Shown here: piece by piece, positions 58,236 through 64,000 of the stretch
How positions within the stretch are numbered: the first letter of the stretch is position 1
How the letters are laid out: every line of letters starts with the position of its first letter
The notes under the pieces: model-generated
What the model was told of the DNA's origin: nothing
What the model saw: the letters and a program-made list of their open reading frames with translations, nothing else
The model's database searches: none
From: Channallabes apus
Lineage: Eukaryota > Chordata > Actinopteri > Siluriformes > Clariidae
Reading direction: 5' to 3'
Assembly: GCA_030522415.1 (NCBI GenBank)
Contig: CM060109.1
Span: forward strand, 31,765,892 to 31,829,891
DNA length: 64,000 nt
Made by a program: the position numbers and the translations under genes

Positions 58236-58980
58236 TTTCAATGCTGATTCAATGTTGATTCAATGTAAAATAAGTGATTGAATTTACGTTGAACAAACAT
58301 TGATTTTATGCCCATCTTGATCTATTTTTCATCATTGAAATAACATTATTTCAAGGTGCAAACCTGATGAAAAATCAACATTTAACATTGAAATTTCAAC
58401 ATTGATTCAATAACAAGTTGGTTGATGCTTTAATGTTGATTCAACGATGATTCAATGTTGTTCTGCTATCTGGGTAACCACCATAGTACGATGCAACGTT
58501 TAAGAAACTAACTAACTAGTCACAAGTGTTTCCCAAAACCATAGTACCTGTGTCGCACTTCCATGGTTAGAACTATGTTGGTTTAAACTGTCGTTCTTCT
58601 TCTTCTTCGATACAATGGCGGAGTAGTGCCATAGGCACATATCGCCCCTACTGTAAACTGTGTTTGTTTTTCTCTCTCTCTCTCTTCGGCTCGCATTCAA
58701 TGCGCTTTCGCAGTGACGTAACGTAGAAGTGGTGTAATAATGGCACAAACGCAGCATTTTTAATTTTTCAATATTTCATTTGAACTCATTTTTTATTTGG
58801 TATTGATACATCAGTACAATTAAAATAAAAAGAAATGATGGGTTTTGAAAATGCTGGGATTGTGTTTTGAACACCTGTTACCTATTTTGCTCAATATTAT
58901 TTCCTATATAAGTCCGTTTACATAAAGTCATGGTTTAATGAGAGTTGACGTGAACATTTACTAAAAAAAAAAAAAAGAGA

Positions 58981-59244
58981 GAGCTTGCACTTCTTTTGGA
59001 GGAGGTGGGAAACAATCAAATCTTGCTTTTCTCCAAATTAAAAAACACAGTTACAAATTCGGACAAACAAAATTGGAATGAAATCGCACAAAAAATTTAT
59101 GGTTCTGGGAATGGGTATGAGAGAAGCCCAGAGGAAGTCAGAAACAAGTGGAGGGACTTTGCAAGTGTGACCAAACACACTTTTTTTTTTTTTACAGTTT
59201 GGAACCTATATTTCTTGTTTAAATTAGTGTTAATAAATATTTAG
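58981..59244 (+). pseudogene. Harbinger Myb/SANT-like protein, fragment
   Basis: The open frame reads LALLLEEVGNNQILLFSKLK, NTVTNSDKQNWNEIAQKIYG, RSPEEVRNKWRDFASVTK. That is the complete core of a Myb/SANT-like DNA-binding domain (paired Trp at NWNEIA and KWRDFA, helix EEVRNKW) as found in Harbinger partner proteins and NAIF1. No ATG precedes it: an A-rich run at 58964 cuts the start. The tail after KHTFFFF is out of family. Confidence 0.75.
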
Positions 59245-59304
59245 TTTATTTGCCTACATGGTTTCCCCCTGCAGACGTACTTTAAATAGTTTTGCAAACA
59301 AGTA

Positions 59305-59345
<41 letters not shown>

Positions 59346-59403
59346 TATATATATATATTTTTTTAAATAAACCTATGAATAGTCCATATCCTACTTCTCA
59401 GAA

Positions 59404-59479
59404 GGGCACTGGTGGCTCAGCGGTAGCTGTTCCCCCTGCCGTGTGGATGGCCCGGGTTCGATTCCCAGCCAGTGCCCAA
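59404..59479 (+). repeat. tRNA-Gly-like sequence, SINE head or pseudogene
   Basis: GCACTGGTGGCTCAGCGGTA (A box) to GGTTCGATTCCCAGCCAGTGC (B box TTCGATT). The 7-bp acceptor stem GCACTGG/CCAGTGC pairs perfectly and the anticodon loop region CTGCCGT would read glycine (GCC). The anticodon stem has mismatches, two extra bases precede it, and no CCA-consistent context exists, so a functional tRNA is unlikely. It matches the head of the Gly SINEs here without their body. Confidence 0.7.
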
Positions 59480-60178
59480 ACCCCAGTTTGCTGATTTATT
59501 TGGGTACATTCATTGAATATATATTGAGTAATATTTTAAATAGGCTTACACTATGGTAGTGTATACATTTTACAATTCCTTAGTGCTTAACACTTTGTGC
59601 ACTGAATACATGAACAGTACAGATAACACTCATTATAAGTGAAAACCTCTAACATAATACTACAAATATTGTTATGAGACATTTCTCTTTGGGTTTGTTT
59701 AAAGATAGTCAGTTAAAAACTCACCTTTTCTTCGCACAAACGGAACCCAGGCTGTGTTCCAACCGGCATAAATAATGCTTCTGTAGGGCACTTCGGAGGG
59801 AGAATAATTGCGATGGTACCGCTGTTAAATCGTTTAAAGTGAATTTGTAATCAAAATAACCGAAAAATTAATAACCTAATATCTGAGCACCAAAACATTA
59901 AGTTTTCCAAATCGCTCAAAGTGGTTGGGACTTTTTTTTTTTTAACTAATAGGGCGTAGGGTCGTTAACTGTGAATAGAACACACCCAGCCGCGGCAAGG
60001 AACTCTGCTTCTAACCACAGGTCGAAGGCTGTAGTTCCAACCACGTAAGTTTGCGACGCTGTTTGCGAATGTTCGTTTGAACTATGGTTTCGGGAAACAC
60101 CTAGTTGTTGAACTATGTTGGTAACGACGGAACTTGCGACCATAGTTGCCTAACGATGCTTTTGGGAAACGCACCCCA

Positions 60179-60640
60179 GATTGGTTATGTTATGTACTAA
60201 TATGTGGTTATTGCAAATTGTCTCATTTACAAGTCTGTAGTACTTAAAATTTGCAACATGCGATGTACCCTGAATGGTGTTACCTAATTACCCATAGTGG
60301 ATTCGTGAGAGAGTGAAGGTCTGTAGGCTGAAAACAATTAGGGTCCTCAGTAACATATCTTTCTCTACCCTTGTCACAATCCTCAAAGTCCACAAAAACA
60401 CAAACATGATGTGTTATGGTCAAAACAGCAACAAAACTCACACACACACACACACACACAATCTAATAATCATGTTTCATTACACATTTACAACCATTTA
60501 AGAGTAGGGCTTCAGACAGGTAATAAATGTATAAATTAAAATTTTATCAAAATTAAACTGTCTTTCCCAGACTTGAAAAAATGGCCTGGGTTTAGTCTAA
60601 TGCTGAATTTGAAAGTGCAATAATTTTAGTACCATCTGTA
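60179..60640. other. no gene seen
   Basis: AT-rich spacer; a 12-unit AC run at 60439-60461. Confidence 0.3.
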
Positions 60641-62982
60641 AGAGCCATATTTGCTGTGAATTTGTTGTTGTGTTTATTTGTTTTGGTTTGTTTGTTCCAT
60701 CTTATTTTATTCATTAGTTAAGTATTAAGAAGTTATTAGATAAGCCATAAGCTTTGAATTTGTTAGTTAAGCATCCATTTTGACAATCGTAGGTTGGTCT
60801 GTGATGTCACTCCACTATTACACGTATTTATATGACTATCGCATGATAGAAGTTTCAGTTTGAAATGCGGAATTGAGGAGAAATAAGCATTTGACCGTAA
60901 TCTGCCGCTAAAACGTGAGCGAACCTTGAACTATTTTGATACAGTAACTGGTGCTGTAACCACAGTGGATTTACTCAAGACGACTGTATCAAGTGTTAAA
61001 TCTTTGATGCTGGAACATAAAATACGAGAGACAAAGATCACTGGACTTCTGTGTTGTAAGTAAATACCCAAACTAAAGATACGCATCAAAACATGACGTG
61101 ACCGCATTCACACCATCTGTGTTCTAATGTTGACTGGCATTACACAGAAATAAAATCACCTCTTCCCTCTTATTTAAAAGATTTCTGAATGATGTTTCTT
61201 TCAGGGTAAACAACATGAGCAGGTGGTAGTTTGAGCTGCAGGTAAAAGCAGCTTAGTTTAGGACTGAAACTGAGACTTAACGGCAGGTTAAGTCAATTTT
61301 ATTGTACACTGTTCAGCTTTAACTAATAGTGCACTGTCACAGACAACTGACAAACAAACCTCGAGCAGAAAATAACAAACAACATATTGTACCAAAAGTC
61401 TTCATTAAGAGACCTGCTTCAGGAAATTTATCTGTTTGGTACTTTGTTTTCTAAATGAAAGAACCTAAAATGATTTTTACTTGTAGCAGTTTGTGAACAC
61501 ATTCTTTCACATACAAAACTCTTCTCAAATGCTAATGCTCCACAACTCCACATTTATTCATCCTTTAGCTATCATAACATTGTTTAGGTAGCTAGCTTAC
61601 CACTGTTTTAAAAAATGAAGTAGGACTTTTCCAAGAACAGTAACAAAAAAAAATAACTTTTAAAGCAACTTTTAATGATCCTCTGCTCTAACACTTTTGA
61701 ATTGCCCTGAAACTAGCATTTGAATAATATGATATAATATTGTACATAAGATGATATGACATTAACTATACGTAATAGAAATCAATATGAACTAAAAACT
61801 CATACAGTTTTGTCAACCAAAGGAAAAATACTGAATATTTAAACTGTAACTGATTAAAAGCACATAATTATTGTTAAGAGTACTTAAAAATACATAGTGG
61901 ATATGAAAATGTAAAGGTTATCTGAAGGCACCAGAAATTAAACTTAACCTAAAAGTCTTGGCCTAATAATAATAATAATTTCCTACCAGGGCAGTTCTTT
62001 CTCAATATATTGAGAAACCCAAACCAGGTTGGATGGGATTGGTTTGTAAGTCTTACAAGCCTGGCAAACTTTTCTATACGTTCGTGTAATACAAGACCTT
62101 ACTCACTAACTCATCGTTTATAAGACTCTATCCTGTATTCAAACTATAAACTGCTCTAATATTTACAAATTCATAACTACAGTATTATCAATATTTGTAA
62201 AGGATCACAATATTTGTGAAGGTTAATTTATTGAGTATGTTATTTGCTTCAGGGTCAATAAAGTTTCGGTGTTCTTCATGGTTAATTTTTTCATTATTAC
62301 TTTTATGCCCTAACTCTGTGTACTATTGTGGTTTTACCCTTGCACTGGTCCACTGTAATCTATCACTCATTTTAACTACTAATTTATTTATTTTTGGAAG
62401 GAAAAAAAATTTATGTTATATGAGAGAGCTGGATGCTGAGTAAAAATTAGATTGCAGCAAACTTTGGAGATAAATTTGGGGAATTAAAAAAAAACAGTTG
62501 AATACTACAGTCATGATATTGTATCATGTGAATATAAGGTGGCATACCAACTGCAGCAGCTTATTACAATAGGCAATAGTCCTGCAGGATCATGCACTTT
62601 ACTGTGGTTTGTCTTTAGGTTATGTAAACTACTATACAGCAAATCAATAAAACAATTTAAAGCTATTATTCTGTGATTGACTGTAGCTTTAAACATGCAT
62701 AAAACAATATGCAAGCCAATTAGACCTGATTTTATCTATGAGCAGTTTGCACAATGGTTGCTGCACATATCCTATATGATGAGTGTTGAACTGTCTTTTG
62801 CAATATGGAGTTGACAAAGCAATGGCAATAAGGTAAACTATCTTTTCAGTGATAAGCCATTTCTTATTTAAATTTTTATCAGGTCATGTATTACAATATG
62901 CATACAGAGAACACAGAGAGAAGATGAATAATGTTGTAAGACAAAGTTCTCAATTTCTTTCTCACACTCCTGCTGCTCATAA
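60641..62982. other. no gene seen; possible BEL-like LTR end near 60785-60990
   Basis: A phrase AACTGGTGCTGTAACCACAG at about 60948 recalls the primer-binding site after a BEL/Pao LTR, preceded by a TATTTATA box (60824) and G/C-bearing leader. No second LTR or gag/pol frame is visible, so this is tentative. The remaining 61.1-62.9 kb is AT-rich and unrecognised. Confidence 0.25.
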
Positions 62983-63600
62983 CTAGGGTTGGGTACCGAA
63001 ACCCGGTGCCAATACGGCACCGGTACCTACAGAACCGGTATGTACCGGACCGAAACAGAACGCGAATTTCGGTGCCACTTAAATGCCTGAACTGTCGATT
63101 GAAATATTTGTTCTCTAGATTCATATATTCTTGTAGATTAATCGTTTATTAGATTAAATAAAAAAATTAAAAGCATAAATCATCCGACATGCGCAATAAC
63201 AGTAACAATAACAATGCAGTAACTAACGTTACACTCGCTCTGACGGCAGCAGCCGGTCTACCGATAGCTTAGCAAGCTAAAGTAAACAACTCTCGTTAAA
63301 ATGCCTAAAACTAAACAGTCGAAAGTGTGGCTGTATTTCACAAGATAGGATTCCGGCACCGCGACGTGCAGCAAATGTTTAACAGCAGTTGCGTGTAAAG
63401 GCGGAAACACGTCAAATCTAATGAAACATTCGAGGGCAGACGGAATAAAGTTAAAAGCAGAGGGAGGCACCGTGTTTAACAGCTTGTGGACAACAGCTGG
63501 CGCTATCAGTGTGGACGACCCTCAGTCCCAGTCATACCAACTGTAGCAAAAAGGAGTCACCGATTATGATGCCGTTATGATGACGTCAGCAGCCTTTCCG
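62983..63600 (+). mobile_element. hAT element left end with BED-finger gene
   Basis: The left end CTAGGGTTGGGTACCGAAAC followed by CCGGTGCCAATACGGCACCGG (palindromic) is a hAT terminus widespread in fish. The right end was not found in the window. Length is therefore uncertain. Confidence 0.6.
63301..63549 (+). pseudogene. hAT transposase N-terminus, BED zinc finger
   Basis: From ATG 63301: MPKTKQSKVWLYFTR, an in-frame TAG, then DSGTATCSKCLTAVACKGGN and TSNLMKHSRADGIKLK. This is the BED finger of hAT transposases: aromatic WxYF start, CxxC pair and the GGNTSNLxKH signature, which target the element ends. The second His of the usual HxxxH pair is not evident (KHSRAD). The frame ends at TAG 63544-63546 with the catalytic RNase-H fold missing. 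Inactive. Confidence 0.8.
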
Positions 63601-63720
63601 CGGGTCAGTAGTAGGATAATGTTATGTTAATAGCAAAATGCAAATCTTGCATTCATGCTAACAAATAGTCAAACGATTTGTAAAAAACTAATGTAACATG
63701 GATTCTGTTTATAATTATAG

Positions 63721-63931
63721 CTTTCCAGCCTGTACTAGTAGCACTACAACAGTGTACAACTACAACAGTGACCCCATTTACCATTGCAAAGAAGGCTGTG
63801 CTTGTCCTGTGCAGGGCAATAAGTCAGGAAAGGTGTCGTATTTTGACAGAAAAGGCAAATATGGTGAAATTTCTGCAAAAGAATTGCTAAAATTTGAAGC
63901 TTACATATTCATATATACTTTAAACTTTTAA
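63721..63931 (+). CDS. candidate 3' terminal exon, unknown protein
   Basis: An acceptor (GTTTATAATTATAG) at 63720 is followed by an open frame to TAA at 63929-63931, and AATAAA at 63968-63973 gives a polyadenylation signal at the right distance (about 37 bases past the stop). The frame enters in phase 2 and encodes about 70 residues: FPACTSSTTTVYNYNSDPIY, HCKEGCACPVQGNKSGKVSY, FDRKGKYGEISAKELLKFEA. The CKEGCACPVQGNKSGK part is Cys-rich, with C-x3-C-x-C. I do not recognise the family. It may be a host gene's last exon (upstream exons not found) or leftover of a transposon. Confidence 0.35.
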
Positions 63932-64000
63932 TATATTGTTAAATTTTAAGCATAAAATTTTTTGTTCAATAAAAATTAATTCTTGAGTCATCCACTATAA
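63932..64000 (+). terminator. candidate polyadenylation region
   Basis: TTTTTGTTCAATAAAAATTAA contains AATAAA at 63968-63973; the window ends before a GT-rich downstream element could be judged. Confidence 0.35.

Larger units (their letters stand above)
48331..58477 (+). mobile_element. 10.1-kb inverted-repeat unit, possible large DNA transposon
   Basis: The ends TTACCCAGATAGCA (48331-48344) and TGCTATCTGGGTAA (58464-58477) are a perfect 14-bp inverted pair. Inside each end lie about 190-240 bases rich in the same motif family, ATTGAATCAATGTTGATT and its inverse (48350-48520, 58236-58460). Between them, all on plus, are a GC-box-containing stretch (49870-49945), exon-like pieces at 50029-50163, 53325-53690, 53923-54074 and 57555-57730, and an AATAAA cluster at about 58047. 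TTA/TAA next to CCC/GGG recalls piggyBac (TTAA, CCY...), and one piece reads as piggyBac transposase. No direct target duplication is seen. Later insertions: SINE, Rex1-like LINE, Tc1. Confidence 0.5.
58478..60178. mobile_element. Harbinger-type element, left end missing
   Basis: The right end, ending GCTTTTGGGAAACGCACCCC at 60178, is the inverted GGGGTGCGTTTCCCAAAAGC terminus seen in fish Harbinger/ISL2EU-like elements. Subterminal phrases (AACTATGTTGG, GTTTCCCxAAACCATAGT) recur inverted at 58480-58600, so the left side of the element starts there, but its outermost 30 or so bases are missing exactly where the 10.1-kb unit begins. A SANT/Myb-like ORF lies inside. GTGTTTTxx and tRNA-Gly repeats are later additions. 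Confidence 0.65.

Noticed and set aside
59404..59479. Functional tRNA-Gly gene
   Set aside because: Acceptor stem is perfect but the anticodon stem has mismatches and two extra bases; it fits a SINE head or pseudogene better.
1..64000. CRISPR arrays, operons, rRNA genes
   Set aside because: None seen; direct repeats found are microsatellites or transposon parts, and gene structure is eukaryotic.

Overview
This window looks like teleost fish nuclear DNA. It is AT-rich, has split genes with consensus splice sites, and is packed with repeats typical of fish: Tc1-like, PIF/Harbinger, hAT and piggyBac-like DNA transposons, L2/CR1-, Rex1- and Rex3-like LINEs, an L1 fragment, tRNA-derived SINEs and many microsatellites. 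The large number of Tc1 copies is compatible with an ostariophysan fish, but the species cannot be fixed from the sequence. There are no operons or bacterial signals.

Host genes occupy little of the window. The clearest is a minus-strand six-exon gene (coding exons 38941 down to 33712) for a 192-residue type I membrane protein: signal peptide, one V-set Ig domain, short stalk, transmembrane helix, basic tail. One of its introns has a GC donor. Two more host gene ends are possible: minus-strand 5' exons at 1432 and 292-236, which continue beyond base 1, and a plus-strand 3' terminal exon at 63721-63931.

Layout: 1-1432 5' part of an unknown minus-strand gene with a SINE in its intron; 2205-3285 hAT element with an L1 5' fragment inside; 5 kb to 11.8 kb MITEs, SINEs and microsatellites; 11861-16804 PIF/Harbinger element with an L2-type LINE beside its transposase start; 20.2-23.5 kb three Tc1-type elements; 23.5-28.3 kb unrecognised; 28280-31220 Rex3-like LINE with an 11-bp target duplication; 32-39 kb the Ig gene; 39.2-48 kb Harbinger mini-element, possible solo LTR, second hAT, Tc1 relics and SINEs; 48331-58477 a 10.1-kb inverted-repeat unit; 58.5-60.2 kb a Harbinger half; 63.0-63.6 kb hAT end with a BED-finger gene; then the last exon.

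The most interesting unit is 48331-58477. It has perfect 14-bp inverted ends and matching subterminal repeats. Between them lie a promoter-like stretch, a possible first exon, piggyBac-transposase-like sequence, a BEN-domain-like exon, a last exon and a polyadenylation signal, all on the plus strand. A Rex1-like LINE with an open reverse transcriptase frame and a Tc1 copy (itself carrying an L2 tail) sit in its introns. It may be a decayed large DNA transposon with an unusual piggyBac plus BEN gene content.
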